Shown: piece by piece, positions 35,840-44,789 of the stretch
Position numbering within the stretch: the first letter of the stretch is position 1
Layout of the letters: every line of letters begins with the position of its first letter
From: Helicobacter japonicus
Lineage (GTDB): Bacteria > Campylobacterota > Campylobacteria > Campylobacterales > Helicobacteraceae
DNA: 64,000 nucleotides
Direction: 5' to 3'
Assembly (NCBI RefSeq): GCF_000762845.2
Contig: NZ_JRMQ02000002.1
Coordinates: 1-64,000 of the forward strand
The notes under the pieces: generated by a model
Told to the model about the DNA's origin: nothing
The model's database searches: none
The model's input: only the letters and a program-made list of their open reading frames with translations
Program-made: the position numbers and the translations under genes

Positions 35840-35898
35840 ATATGTTCCTTAAAATTTATGAGAATCCACAGCTAGATTCTCATAAATTGGGGACTTTC

Positions 35899-37572
35899 TT
35901 ATATTTTAAAGTATGCCATATAGTTTTTGAGCGAATCAGAGATATGTTGAAGTTCATCAATTGTATGAGCTGCATTTTCTAAGGCAGTGCGTGTTTCTTG
36001 TGAAAGAGTTACAATATCTTGCATATCTTGTGAAATACTTTCCATCGTATCCTCCTGCTTACTTGAAGAAGAAGCTACCACTTTGGCTTTTTGGAGAGAA
36101 TCTTGGGCTTGAGATTGAATCTCTTCGAGTGTTTGCACAGAATCTAAAATGAGTTTTTGTCCTTTATCAATTTGTGGCACAATAGCCTCTATTGAGCTAA
36201 CAGAAGAGCCTATATTTTCTTGAATAAGCGTAATCATATTTGCAATTTCTGTCGTTGTAGAAGCAGTTCTCTCTGCAAGTTTTCGGACTTCATCTGCAAC
36301 AACAGCAAATCCTCTTCCGTGTTCTCCTGCTCTTGCTGCTTCAATAGCTGCATTAAGAGCAAGTAAGTTTGTTTGGTCAGCAATTTCTGCAATCAACTCG
36401 GCACTTCCGCCAATCTCCACAGATTGTTGCTGTAAGCTACGAATCTTATCTGCTGAAGAGCTAATCATTTCTGTAATTTTGCCAATTTCGTGAGCTGTGA
36501 TATTAATAATTTCTACACCTTTTGTAGAAACTTCCACACTCTTTATAGAATTTTCTTCTGTTTGTTTAGCAATATTTGACACCTCAATGACAGATTGATT
36601 CATTTGTCCTATCTTATCTGTTATGTCACTTGAACTTTTCATTTGTGTATGGGCAGCATCTTGAGCCTTGTGTGAAGTATTCGCCACTTGCATAGCAGCA
36701 TCACTAATTTTATTTGAAGAGTGTATGATAAACTCCACAATTTCTTTAAGTTTATGCTGCATCATTGCAATAGAAGCCAACATTGAATCCTCGCCTTTAT
36801 ATCCCACAGAGTCAGTGAGATTACCATTTGCAATTTTTGTTACAATATTTGAAGCAGTGTAAGGCTCACCACCAAGTAATTTACGCAATGTGCGGACAAT
36901 AATAACTGCAATAATAATACCAAAAACAATGCTAAATCCTAAAAGAACAAAAAGCTCGATTCTAAACTGATCCACTCTAGTCCTTAGGTTTAAAGTAAGC
37001 TCTGTATTCTCGTTTTCTTGATAATCAATAAATTGGTTAATTTCTTTTAACCATTGTGTAAAATAAGGAGAAAGTGTTTTGAGTAGCGTAAGGGCTTTTT
37101 GAGAATCTCCTGCAAGTTTGGCTTGTGTAATTTGCACAATCAAAGGAATACTTTTAGCCTGTGTTTCTTCAATAGCGTGCAATATCCCTAGCTCTTCTTG
37201 GCTAAGCAAATTTGTTTTAACAAAAGTTTCCCTCATATTGTCTTCTGCTTCTTTGTAAAATTGCTCCAATGTATTAATCTGCTCCAAAAGGTCTTGTAAT
37301 CCCTTTTTGTCTTCATTATCAATCAACACTACATCACGAATGGCAATAGCCCTATCATGCACACTACCGCGAAAATTAATCGCGTAACGTTGAGCAAGAG
37401 CATTTATATCGTTAATACGATGAAGAGATTCACTAATGCTACCTACACGAGTAAGACTCATAAAAACAATAATACACGAAGACAAAATTAAAATACCAAA
37501 ACCAATGCCTAGCATAAGCCCCACACCGATTTTTTTCTTTGGTTTAACTATATGTTGTGTTTGATTTGACAT
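35899..37572 (-). CDS. Methyl-accepting chemotaxis protein
   Basis: This is a transmembrane chemoreceptor that signals through CheW-CheA to the flagellar motor. The 557-residue protein has TM1 at about 15-38, a four-helix-bundle periplasmic sensor (about 39-205), TM2 at about 207-228, a HAMP-like linker and the long signalling coiled coil. The hairpin tip is clear ([20 protein letters not shown], then [17 protein letters not shown] near 410-430). No C-terminal CheR/CheB pentapeptide is visible. The start at 37572 follows AAAGGAGAGGA. The ligand cannot be told; 4HB_MCP-type sensors vary widely. Confidence 0.93.
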   Translation of the reverse strand: MSNQTQHIVKPKKKIGVGLMLGIGFGILILSSCIIVFMSLTRVGSISESLHRINDINALAQRYAINFRGSVHDRAIAIRDVVLIDNEDKKGLQDLLEQINTLEQFYKEAEDNMRETFVKTNLLSQEELGILHAIEETQAKSIPLIVQITQAKLAGDSQKALTLLKTLSPYFTQWLKEINQFIDYQENENTELTLNLRTRVDQFRIELFVLLGFSIVFGIIIAVIIVRTLRKLLGGEPYTASNIVTKIANGNLTDSVGYKGEDSMLASIAMMQHKLKEIVEFIIHSSNKISDAAMQVANTSHKAQDAAHTQMKSSSDITDKIGQMNQSVIEVSNIAKQTEENSIKSVEVSTKGVEIINITAHEIGKITEMISSSADKIRSLQQQSVEIGGSAELIAEIADQTNLLALNAAIEAARAGEHGRGFAVVADEVRKLAERTASTTTEIANMITLIQENIGSSVSSIEAIVPQIDKGQKLILDSVQTLEEIQSQAQDSLQKAKVVASSSSKQEDTMESISQDMQDIVTLSQETRTALENAAHTIDELQHISDSLKNYMAYFKI

Positions 37573-37662
37573 ATTTATGTCCTCTCCTTTATTAATATTG
37601 AGATAAAAATAAGATTGTAACCCTTTTTTGGCAAATATTTATTTAACGCAAATCTTTGTTTA

Positions 37663-37679
37663 ATTTTGCTTAGCAAAAT
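37663..37679. repeat. Inverted repeat in the MCP / ccoS-fqrB divergent region
   Basis: ATTTTGC and GCAAAAT flank a TTA loop, a perfect 7-bp inverted repeat placed between two divergent starts (37,572 and 37,737). Its place suits an operator acting on either gene; no regulator is assigned. Confidence 0.35.
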
Positions 37680-37736
37680 GTGTTAAAATTGCTAGATCCC
37701 ATATACTTTATGTTAAATATTTTATAGAGGCATTTT

Positions 37737-38924
37737 ATGAACACTGAAATGATCGCTATTATGCTCGGGGTATCTTTGATACTTGGATTGTTTGGATTAC
37801 TTGCCTTTATATGGGGCTTAAAAAATGGACAATTTGATGATGCAAATAAAATGATGCAGGGTGTGCTTTTTGATTCTGTGGAAGATTTGAATCTTGCAGC
37901 AAAAACTAACAAAAAACATACCCCACTTATTGCAAAAAATAAAGGAGACAATATGGATAAAATCTATGATGTAGGTGTAATTGGTTGTGGTCCTGCTGGC
38001 ATTAGCGCAGCAGTGGAATCTTTAGCAGAGCATTTAAATGTGGTTGTGCTTGAAAAAGGTGAGACTCATAATATGAGTATTCGCAAGTTTTACAAAGAAG
38101 GCAAACGCGTGGATAAGGACTACAAAGGGCAAGTTGTGCAATTGGAAGGAAAGATTGACTTTAAAGATGGCGATAGAGAAAGCACATTAGCACTTTTTGA
38201 TGAGATTCTCTCTCCTGTTGAAGTAACTTATCAAAGCGATGTGGAATCTGTTGTGCCTTGCAAAGAGAGTGAAGGCTTTGTGATTACTACAACAGATAAT
38301 CGTAGCTATAAGGCGCGTTTTGTCGTTATCTGTATAGGGAAAATGGGACAACCCAATAAACCAAGCTATGCTTTGCCACCAACAATTCGTAAATATATTA
38401 ATTTCAATGCCAATGATGCGCAAAAAAATGAAAAGATTCTCGTTGTAGGTGGAGGAAACTCTGCTGTGGAATATGCGTATGATTTAGCTCAAAGTGCTGA
38501 AAATGGAGGGAGCGTAACACTTAATTATCGCCGAAGTGAGTTTTCACGCATTAATGATACAAATGCAGCTGCACTTAAAGATGTGATTGCAAATGGCTCA
38601 CTTCACACAAAGCTTGGTATTGATATTACAGAGCTAAGCGATGATAACGGAAAGGTAGGAGTGCATTTTAGCGATGGGAGTAAAGATGTATTTGATAGGG
38701 TGATTTATGCTATTGGTGGTGCTTCACCTATTGATTTTTTGAAAAAATGCTCTATTGCCACAGATGAAAAGGGTGTGCCGCTTTGCTCTTCCTTGTGGGA
38801 AAGCAGTGTGAAAAATATCTTTGTAGCGGGGGATATTGCGCTTAAAAATGGTGGTTCAATCGCTGCTGCTATCAAATATGGGTATGATATTGTTAAAGAG
38901 ATTGCAAAAAGAGCAAAGAATTAA
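37737..38924 (+). CDS. ccoS-fqrB: In-frame fusion of CcoS (cbb3 oxidase assembly) and FqrB-type flavodoxin:quinone reductase
   Basis: Residues 1-60 match CcoS: one membrane helix (about 6-26) followed by FIWGLKNGQFDD, the CcoS signature, and GVLFD. Residues 73-395 are an FAD/NAD(P) reductase with GCGPAGISAA near 82 and VVGGGNSAVEYA near 238, but no CXXC, so not a thioredoxin reductase; it matches FqrB (H. pylori HP1164, C. jejuni Cj0559), which links NADPH to flavodoxin. No stop separates them. ATG 37953 has a strong AAAGGAG (37941-37947), so a free 323-residue reductase, the normal FqrB length, can also be made. In H. pylori the two are separate adjacent genes. Confidence 0.85.
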   Translation: MNTEMIAIMLGVSLILGLFGLLAFIWGLKNGQFDDANKMMQGVLFDSVEDLNLAAKTNKKHTPLIAKNKGDNMDKIYDVGVIGCGPAGISAAVESLAEHLNVVVLEKGETHNMSIRKFYKEGKRVDKDYKGQVVQLEGKIDFKDGDRESTLALFDEILSPVEVTYQSDVESVVPCKESEGFVITTTDNRSYKARFVVICIGKMGQPNKPSYALPPTIRKYINFNANDAQKNEKILVVGGGNSAVEYAYDLAQSAENGGSVTLNYRRSEFSRINDTNAAALKDVIANGSLHTKLGIDITELSDDNGKVGVHFSDGSKDVFDRVIYAIGGASPIDFLKKCSIATDEKGVPLCSSLWESSVKNIFVAGDIALKNGGSIAAAIKYGYDIVKEIAKRAKN

Positions 38925-39496
38925 ATATTATCAATTATAAATACACCCACAATTACACAGCCAATTAACCATACAAAAGGCAAAAGAAGTAAATAGAGCA
39001 AAAATAAAGCAGGGAGTTTGCTTTCAAATCGCTGCATAAAGACGCTTAAGGCTGCTAATAGTGTAAAAAGGAGTGGCGGCACAAAACTCCAAGTCATCAA
39101 CAAACCTGCTTGATAAGGAGAGTGCAGATCCTCATTATTTGATGCGATAATTTCAAGTATTTCTTGTAATTTAAAATGTTCTATTCCAAAAATTCCTTGA
39201 TAAAAGAGCACACCAAGAAGGCATATACCGCCAAAAGTGATATAGAACGTAAGCAACCCAACTTTAAAATAGTCTTTTTTAAAGAGGTAAAAAGCAAAAC
39301 CCGCTCCTGTAAATACATTAATAAAAGTATATGAAAGAAAAGGTGTTTTCACCTGAACAAAAACAAGATACACAAACACAATGATAGCCGATACATATTT
39401 GCATATTTTTTGCATTGTGCTTAAGCTTACACTAGAATATAAACCAATTTTCTTTAAAGATTCAATTTCTCTCCTCTGCATATCTTTAAGATTCAT
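38921..39496 (-). CDS. Conserved four- to five-helix membrane protein
   Basis: I do not recognise this 191-residue family. After a soluble N-terminal stretch of about 25 residues (MNLKDMQRREIESLKKIG), hydrophobic segments lie near residues 28-45, 48-65, 75-95, 125-145 and 155-185. I choose ATG 39496 because GGGGGT stands just before it; an in-frame TTG lies 12 bases further up. Its stop overlaps the stop of the ccoS-fqrB gene by four bases (convergent). A T10 run (A10 on the coding strand) at 39554-39563 sits about 60 bases upstream, where it could affect promoter spacing. The function is unknown. Confidence 0.7.
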   Translation of the reverse strand: MNLKDMQRREIESLKKIGLYSSVSLSTMQKICKYVSAIIVFVYLVFVQVKTPFLSYTFINVFTGAGFAFYLFKKDYFKVGLLTFYITFGGICLLGVLFYQGIFGIEHFKLQEILEIIASNNEDLHSPYQAGLLMTWSFVPPLLFTLLAALSVFMQRFESKLPALFLLYLLLLPFVWLIGCVIVGVFIIDNI

Positions 39497-39553
39497 AGCC
39501 ACCCCCAAAGAACAAATTTCTGCATTCTAATACATTTGTTTGTAAAAATTTCG

Positions 39554-39563
39554 TTTTTTTTTT
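39554..39563. repeat. T10 homopolymer upstream of a membrane-protein gene
   Basis: Ten T residues (A10 on the minus strand) lie about 60 bases upstream of the ATG at 39496 and 30 bases downstream of the broken leucine-rich-repeat gene. The position suits a length-variable promoter spacer, but poly-A/T runs are also common by chance in AT-rich DNA. Confidence 0.5.
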
Positions 39564-39592
39564 GTTAAAAAGTAAAGCGTATGTTACAAAAA

Positions 39593-40801
39593 TTAATTAT
39601 CAACACTCCATCTTGTATCATAAGGCGGCTTGCAAGGCTTAGCACTTTCATAAACCCTAAGCACATCTTGTAATAAATTTTTAGGAAAATCAGGCAATGA
39701 TATGTCATTTTTCAAGCTAAAAACAAGTTTGGATTGTGATTCTTCATACCTCAAATCAATAAAAAGGACAGCTCTTGCCTGTGATATATCTTGATTATCA
39801 AAAATCAACCGCACAATAATCCTTTCTTGTGAATTTAAAAAACCCGCGATACCATATACATCAAAAATCGCTTCATTCTTTGGAGATTTTTTTGGCACAA
39901 TGCGTGTAAGATAATATGTCTCTTCGGCATATAAGGTGCGCCTTAGACACCATAGAAAGTATTCAATCTGGCTTAGGCATATTTGGGAATTATTTTCATT
40001 AGCTTCTTTGTTATCATTGGCTAGTCTAAAATCTCTATCCCAAAATGCTATATTATCAAATAGCCTCAAGCTCTTATCTTCGCTTAAATTGAAATCTTTA
40101 GGATAAACAATCTTATTGCCTTCGTAATTCACATAATCAATTTTTGCTAAATCTAGGGGCAAAGATGTGAGTTTATTATGATTAATTTTGAGGTAAAGAG
40201 GTCTAGGAGATGTGGGAAGTTTACCCTTTCCGGGATTAATATCCCATTCAATCATATAAAGAGGGCTTTTTCTTTGGTTAAATAAACAAGAGGGTAAAGT
40301 AGAAATTTTATTATGCGAGAGTTCTAAATCCATTAGATTCCTTGCTTCACAAATATTTTGAGGAATCTCTGTAATCTCATTATGCGCTACATCTAAATCT
40401 TGAAAATATTTTAAAGAAAAAATATGAGGATTTAAAGCTTTAAGATTGGCTTTTGTATGCGTAGTCCTTTAAGATTTTCTAAAAGCCTAATAGCATCGGG
40501 GAGACTATCTATTGGGCATTCTTCGTCAAATACCAATCTTTCTATACCTTGAAGTTTCTTTAAAATCGCCTTATCATCTAAATCACTCTCTAAAAACAAT
40601 CCACAATAAGCGAGTTTACCTTCTTTCCAACTTTTGTTTTCATCGTATGCTTTATTAGAGATTGAAAAAAAATATCTTTAGGATAGAGGGCATTTTGCTT
40701 TTGCCATTGTTTAATCTCTTGGATTTGACTTTTTATAGAAGATCCATAACTATTTACACCTACAAACACCCAAATATTACAAAAATTCCTAGCAATTTCA
40801 T
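39593..40801 (-). pseudogene. Leucine-rich-repeat secreted protein with three frameshifts
   Basis: The open 246-residue tail contains LRR units such as LELSHNKISTLPSCLF and LKINHNKLTSLPLDL, then a unique C-terminal domain. Reading upstream through three one-base losses restores a 403-residue protein: add a G at GGG near 40760 (completing a signal peptide that begins MKLLGIFVIFG), a T at the T8 run (40665-40672 on the plus strand as A8) and an A at AAAA near 40452. The LRR then runs continuously through VAHNEITEIPQNI. ATG 40801 keeps an excellent AGGAGGGAG site. All three breaks are single-base losses in short runs, so recent decay, phase variation or sequencing error are possible. Confidence 0.75.
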
Positions 40802-40814
40802 TTTCTCCCTCCTA

Positions 40815-41438
40815 TTAAGAACACAAAATAATTTTTTTATATGCACATTTGATTTCACCGCGTTTTTCCATTTCTTTGAGAATTCGTGAGACGACTTCAC
40901 GCGAACTCCCTAGATGATTAGCAATTTCTTCGTGGCTTATGAGAATCTCCCCATTATGCGCATTTTTATACAAAAACTCACGGATTCTTTCAACAAGCGG
41001 CTTAAATAATGCTTGCTCAAGTGTGGATATGGTTTGGCTTAGTCGCTTAGAAATAAGCGTGAGTGTGAAATTTGAAAGCGCAGGATAAGTATCTTTAAGC
41101 CTAGAAAATAACTGATGAGGCACAATAAGCACTTCTGTGTTTTGACTGCTTTCAAGTAAAATATCATAATGTATAGAACGCAACGCACAATGCGAGCAAA
41201 GAAGACAATAATCATTCTCCTTCAGAGTAAAAAGTGTAATTTCTTTGGTATTCTCACTCATAATATAAGCGCGTAAAGCCCCTGAAAACACATAAATAAA
41301 GCCCAAGCAATTCTCATTTTGATTAATAAGTGTATTTGGCGCAAAACTTTTAAAATATGCTTGTTGGACTATGCTTTCAATATCTTGCTGTGCTAAGCCT
41401 AGCGGGGCAAAAATAACTTTAAGCGGCTCTTTGCTCAC
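40815..41438 (-). CDS. Crp/Fnr family transcription regulator
   Basis: The 207-residue protein has an N-terminal cyclic-nucleotide-binding-like beta roll (about 20-130) and a C-terminal winged helix with ISHEEIANHLGSSREVVSRI near 166-185, the DNA-recognition helix-turn-helix of the Crp/Fnr family. DYCLLCSHCA near 75-84 carries three close cysteines, which could sense redox, metal or nitric oxide, unlike the N-terminal cluster of true Fnr. It lies divergent from a DUF2892 gene, and a perfect 15-bp palindrome lies in the gap (41466-41480). The effector is unknown; Campylobacter NssR, a nitrosative stress regulator, is one relative to compare. Confidence 0.87.
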   Translation of the reverse strand: MSKEPLKVIFAPLGLAQQDIESIVQQAYFKSFAPNTLINQNENCLGFIYVFSGALRAYIMSENTKEITLFTLKENDYCLLCSHCALRSIHYDILLESSQNTEVLIVPHQLFSRLKDTYPALSNFTLTLISKRLSQTISTLEQALFKPLVERIREFLYKNAHNGEILISHEEIANHLGSSREVVSRILKEMEKRGEIKCAYKKIILCS

Positions 41439-41465
41439 TTACCCTCCTTGCATTAATAATCAAAA

Positions 41466-41480
41466 TGTGATTTTATCACA
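41466..41480. promoter_or_regulatory. Candidate Crp/Fnr-type operator
   Basis: TGTGATTTTATCACA is a perfect 15-base palindrome with Crp-like TGTGA/TCACA arms, but the spacing is 5 instead of 6. It stands 28 bases before the Crp/Fnr-family regulator start and 57 bases before the DUF2892 gene. I infer that the regulator binds here and controls both genes. Confidence 0.6.
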
Positions 41481-41536
41481 GACATTCTTATTTTTGTATT
41501 CTATACTTCATCATTACTTTTCAAAAAGGAGTTTAT

Positions 41537-41740
41537 ATGAAAATGACAGAACGAATAATCCGAATCGTGATTGCTTTTGCTATTTTTGGCATTGGATTTT
41601 ATTTTGAATCTTTATGGGGACTTTTAGGGCTTATACCTTTGCTTACAGGTGTATTTGGTGTCTGCCCTTTGAGAGTATGGACAAACAAACAAGCTTGTCC
41701 GCTTAAAAACTGCTCTATCTTTAAAAAAGAAAAAGAATAA
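41537..41740 (+). CDS. DUF2892-type small membrane protein
   Basis: The 67-residue protein matches the DUF2892 pattern: MTERIIRIVIAFAIFGIG, then a second helix ending LGLIPLLTGVFGVCPLR, and a short basic tail with two more cysteines (CPLKNC). The two helices and the GxCPL end are the family hallmark; relatives are often fused to, or located by, rhodanese domains and linked to sulfur or nitrosative stress. Its ATG follows AAAGGAG. It is divergent from a Crp/Fnr regulator and followed by a hairpin (41749-41769). The family's biochemical function is unknown. Confidence 0.82.
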   Translation: MKMTERIIRIVIAFAIFGIGFYFESLWGLLGLIPLLTGVFGVCPLRVWTNKQACPLKNCSIFKKEKE

Positions 41741-41748
41741 ATTTGATA

Positions 41749-41769
41749 AGGCTTATTTTTGATAAGCCT
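41749..41769. terminator. Hairpin between DUF2892 gene and fliY
   Basis: AGGCTTAT and ATAAGCCT form an 8-bp perfect stem with a 5-base loop (TTTTG) between convergent genes. A mild terminator role is likely, though only three pyrimidine-rich bases follow on the plus strand. Confidence 0.5.
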
Positions 41770-41816
41770 ACTCTCTCACTTACTTTTATATTAGTGTGTG
41801 CTTGAACTTAGTTAAA

Positions 41817-42653
41817 CTATCCTCTCAACTGTTCTAGCCTGTCTCGTTTTGTGCCGATATCTGTGATTTGAATCCCAAAGTTTCCATCAACGATAACAAC
41901 TTCACCTTTAGCAATGACTTTATCATCTACAAGAATCTCAAGCGGGTCATTTGCAAGCTGATTAAGCTCTATCACGCTCCCAATATCCATTGCGATAACA
42001 TCTTTAAGAAGCATTCTTTTTTGTCCGATACGCACCTTAACATTCAAGCGCACATCTAAAATCATATTAATATTTTTAAATTCTGTGGGTGAGAGTGCTG
42101 GATTTGCTTGGGCAGGGGCAGTTTCTGGGCTTGAAGTTTGTGTTTGAACACCTTGTTCAAACAATGCCGTAAAACTTGCATTGGCTAGAATTGTAAAAGT
42201 TGTCTGAATAGAATCAAGTGAGAAATTAAACACATAGGCTTTATTAAAACGCGATAAATCCACATCTTGTGTGATAAATTCAATATTTGTGCAACTAAAA
42301 TTAAGTTTTGGCAATTCTTTTTGTGCATTGAGTGAGGTGGAAATAGCACCAAAAATATTAGAAGCAATTTCTTTTACCGCATCTAAATCATCATCACTCA
42401 TCTCATTTTTAGCTTCACCATCGCCACCTAACATCATATCTGCGAGAGCTGTTCCCATTGCCACAGGGATAATCATCGCAAGCTCACCATTTCCATCACC
42501 GCTTGCAGCAATATAGCTGATAGAATAAGGTGCAGGGAGATTTTCAAGACTTATATCACCATCACTTGTATGTGTTACACTGGGTGTCTTTCCCATTAAT
42601 CCTTCAAGTGTAGCAATAGTCTCTGCGATAATTAAATCTATAAAGGCTTTCAT
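41817..42653 (-). CDS. fliY: Flagellar motor switch protein FliY (FliN-type)
   Basis: FliY is part of the C-ring that sets rotation direction. The 278-residue protein has an N-terminal CheC/CheX-like region (IIPVAMGTALADMMLGGDG, then DDLDAVKEIASNIFGAIS) and a C-terminal SpoA domain with ILDVRLNVKVRIGQKRM, GSVIELNQLANDPLEILV and GNFGIQITDIGTKRDRLE at the end. This longer FliN is normal in Helicobacter, where FliY and FliN may co-exist. Its start overlaps the fliM stop by four bases, closing the flhF-flhG-fliA-fliM-fliY operon (HP1035-HP1030 order). Confidence 0.93.
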   Translation of the reverse strand: MKAFIDLIIAETIATLEGLMGKTPSVTHTSDGDISLENLPAPYSISYIAASGDGNGELAMIIPVAMGTALADMMLGGDGEAKNEMSDDDLDAVKEIASNIFGAISTSLNAQKELPKLNFSCTNIEFITQDVDLSRFNKAYVFNFSLDSIQTTFTILANASFTALFEQGVQTQTSSPETAPAQANPALSPTEFKNINMILDVRLNVKVRIGQKRMLLKDVIAMDIGSVIELNQLANDPLEILVDDKVIAKGEVVIVDGNFGIQITDIGTKRDRLEQLRG

Positions 42654-43714
42654 TCTCCCTCCTCACTAATATCAGCAATTTTATTTTTTCGCTGCGATTC
42701 AAGCATTTCAAGGACTTCTTTAACTTGATCTTTTTCAGTTTTGATTACCTCTTTAATTTGTAATGTTTTGCGGTAACGTTGCAAACCAATTGTCGCTAGG
42801 AATTTTTCACGCCCATCAACAGCAACAATTATAGTATCATCAGCCACCGTATCAAGCCGCATAATATCACCCACTCGCAAATCTAAAATTTCTTTAAGCG
42901 TAAGTGTAGTATCCCCCAAATAACCATTAACAACAACATTTGCTCCAGCTACAAGTGCTTGGAGCTCTTTGTTACGGCTTTTTTTAGAACTTGTATCGCT
43001 CAACATCAAATCACGACTTGCCAAACGTGAGAGCACACTCTCAAGTGAGATAACAGGATAACAAATACTCATCATACCACTACTATGCCCGATGATAATC
43101 TCCATTACCACCATAATAACAATTTCATTTTGTGCCACAATTTGCACAACATTGGGGCTAGATTCTTTAGCATCAACACTTGGAAAAATCTCTGTAATAG
43201 AACTCCACGCTTCTTTAAGATTCTGCATAATCTGTCGTAAAAGCGTGTCAAGAAGATTCACTTCAATATCACTAAATTCTCTTGAGCTTTCATAAGGATC
43301 GCCTTTTCCACCCAAAAGTCTATCAATCATTGGAAAGGCAATGCTTGGATTAATCTCTAAAATTGCTGCACCCTCTAAGGGTTTCATTGAGAAAATATTA
43401 AAGCTCGTAGGAGAGGGCAAACTCATCAAAAATTCACCATAAGTCATTTGATCGACACTATGAAGCTGAATCTCCACAATACTTCGCATAACAGCTGATA
43501 CTTGTGAAGATAAACTTCTTGCCATTTTATCGTGAATTGATTTAAAAGCACGGAGTTGCTCTTTACTCACACGATTTGGACGCTTAAAGTCATAAAGCGT
43601 AACTTGTTTTTGGTGGATTAAATCCTGCTCATCAACACTTGAGGTATCGCCATCATCATCATCGACAACCTCTAAGAGGGCGTCAATCTCTTCTTGACTT
43701 AATATATCAGCCAT
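42650..43714 (-). CDS. fliM: Flagellar motor switch protein FliM
   Basis: FliM binds CheY-P and carries the switching signal in the C-ring. The 354-residue protein starts with the EIDALL motif in LSQEEIDALLEVVDDDDG, the CheY-binding segment, followed by YDFKRPNRVSKEQLRAFKS, a hallmark, then LPSPTSFNIFSMKPLEGAA near 108 and a C-terminal SpoA domain from about 250. Its ATG overlaps the fliA stop by eight bases, and its own stop overlaps fliY. A C-terminal extension rich in Lys and Glu is present. Confidence 0.95.
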   Translation of the reverse strand: MADILSQEEIDALLEVVDDDDGDTSSVDEQDLIHQKQVTLYDFKRPNRVSKEQLRAFKSIHDKMARSLSSQVSAVMRSIVEIQLHSVDQMTYGEFLMSLPSPTSFNIFSMKPLEGAAILEINPSIAFPMIDRLLGGKGDPYESSREFSDIEVNLLDTLLRQIMQNLKEAWSSITEIFPSVDAKESSPNVVQIVAQNEIVIMVVMEIIIGHSSGMMSICYPVISLESVLSRLASRDLMLSDTSSKKSRNKELQALVAGANVVVNGYLGDTTLTLKEILDLRVGDIMRLDTVADDTIIVAVDGREKFLATIGLQRYRKTLQIKEVIKTEKDQVKEVLEMLESQRKNKIADISEEGE

Positions 43715-44414
43715 TTATATCTCCTAGTCCTTGTCGAATTTTTTTAATCACTTCCTTTGAAATCTGCGAAATGCGAGATTCTGTAATATCTAAAATCTCG
43801 CTAATTTCTTTTAAACTAAGCTCCTCAAAGTAGTAGAGCTGAATCACCATTTGTTCCCTTTTGCTTAGCTTTTTAAGGATAGTATGGATAATCTCCATAA
43901 GCTCCTCTTTTTGCACATCTTCTACGACATTTTCGGCACAAATGGCATTATATTGCTCATCAATTGGCACAAGAGCATATATATCAGAGGCTACACGTGC
44001 TTCTTTTATTTTTACAATGTCTTCATTAAGAACTTTTGCAAGATATTCATCAGTTGGCTCTTCTTGATGCTCATTGAAGTATTTCGACACTTCATAATCA
44101 ATGCTTTTTACAAGCTTACGATTAGCACGAGAAAGCACATCAAGACTACGCAAATAATCAAGCATCGCACCATTCACGCGTGTCTTAGCAAAACCCCAAA
44201 AGGAATCATTAAGGCTACTATCATATCTACGAGCAAGCTTTATAAGTTCCTCTGTGCCAATGGATACAAGATCTGCCATTTCAATTGAGCTTGGCAAACG
44301 CTCTTTTAACCGAAATGCCATAGCTTTCACTGCTGGGAGATACTGCAAAGCAAGCTCATCTTGCGCATATTTAAGTGTTTGATTATATCCCTTGCTTTGA
44401 TTAATACTCTTCAC
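43707..44414 (-). CDS. fliA: Flagellar sigma factor FliA (sigma-28)
   Basis: FliA directs transcription of late flagellar genes such as flagellin. The 235-residue sigma-70 family protein has region 2 with MADLVSIGTEELIKLARRYD near 46-65, DSFWGFAKTRVNGAMLDYLR near 71-90, and region 4 with ELSLKEISEILDITESRISQ near 200-219. The start is GTG 44414 behind GGGGAG. It lies between the HP1033-like gene and fliM, the same as H. pylori. RpoN, the other flagellar sigma, is at 59,932. No FlgM gene is visible in the window. Confidence 0.95.
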   Translation of the reverse strand: MKSINQSKGYNQTLKYAQDELALQYLPAVKAMAFRLKERLPSSIEMADLVSIGTEELIKLARRYDSSLNDSFWGFAKTRVNGAMLDYLRSLDVLSRANRKLVKSIDYEVSKYFNEHQEEPTDEYLAKVLNEDIVKIKEARVASDIYALVPIDEQYNAICAENVVEDVQKEELMEIIHTILKKLSKREQMVIQLYYFEELSLKEISEILDITESRISQISKEVIKKIRQGLGDING

Positions 44415-44423
44415 ACTCTCCCC

Positions 44424-44771
44424 CTAGCTTGCATTTTGATTATTTTGATGTGTTTGTATTTCTTCATCATCAGATTCTATACTCCTAATGAAGTTACGAA
44501 TCTTAGTTGATTCTTTCTCGCGCTTATCAAATTCAAGACGATAATATTCTAAAATATTTTCAAGTTTGTTTTTCTTCAATTTTGAACGTTCAAAATCTAA
44601 AAACCAAAAATATAGCGATACACTTACCGCTACGATGAGATACACACCCATTGTCGTAATAATCGTCCATAGCACCATAATTTCTGGTTCATCAAACTTG
44701 CTAATAGAAAAAGCAAGTCCAATAAAAAAGCCTGCCACAATGCTAAAACTCATATAATTATCTGGTTTCAT
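44424..44771 (-). CDS. Small membrane protein of the flagellar operon (HP1033-like)
   Basis: The 115-residue protein has two hydrophobic helices (about 7-24 and 33-56) and a charged C-terminal tail with a coiled-coil appearance (ERSKLKKNKLENILEYYRLE). It sits between flhG and fliA, 18 bases after flhG and 9 before fliA, so it is in the operon. H. pylori has an unnamed gene, HP1033, at the same place. The location implies a flagellar or polar role, but no motif shows what it does. Confidence 0.75.
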   Translation of the reverse strand: MKPDNYMSFSIVAGFFIGLAFSISKFDEPEIMVLWTIITTMGVYLIVAVSVSLYFWFLDFERSKLKKNKLENILEYYRLEFDKREKESTKIRNFIRSIESDDEEIQTHQNNQNAS

Positions 44772-44789
44772 ATCTTGCCTTCCTACACC

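Noticed and set aside
37953-38924. Thioredoxin reductase annotation for the FAD protein
   Set aside because: The redox-active CXXC of thioredoxin reductase is absent; the protein fits the FqrB type instead.
43884-44288. 134-codon plus-strand frame opposite fliA
   Set aside because: It is rich in Phe, Ile and Tyr as expected for an antisense shadow of a conserved gene, and no ribosome site is present.
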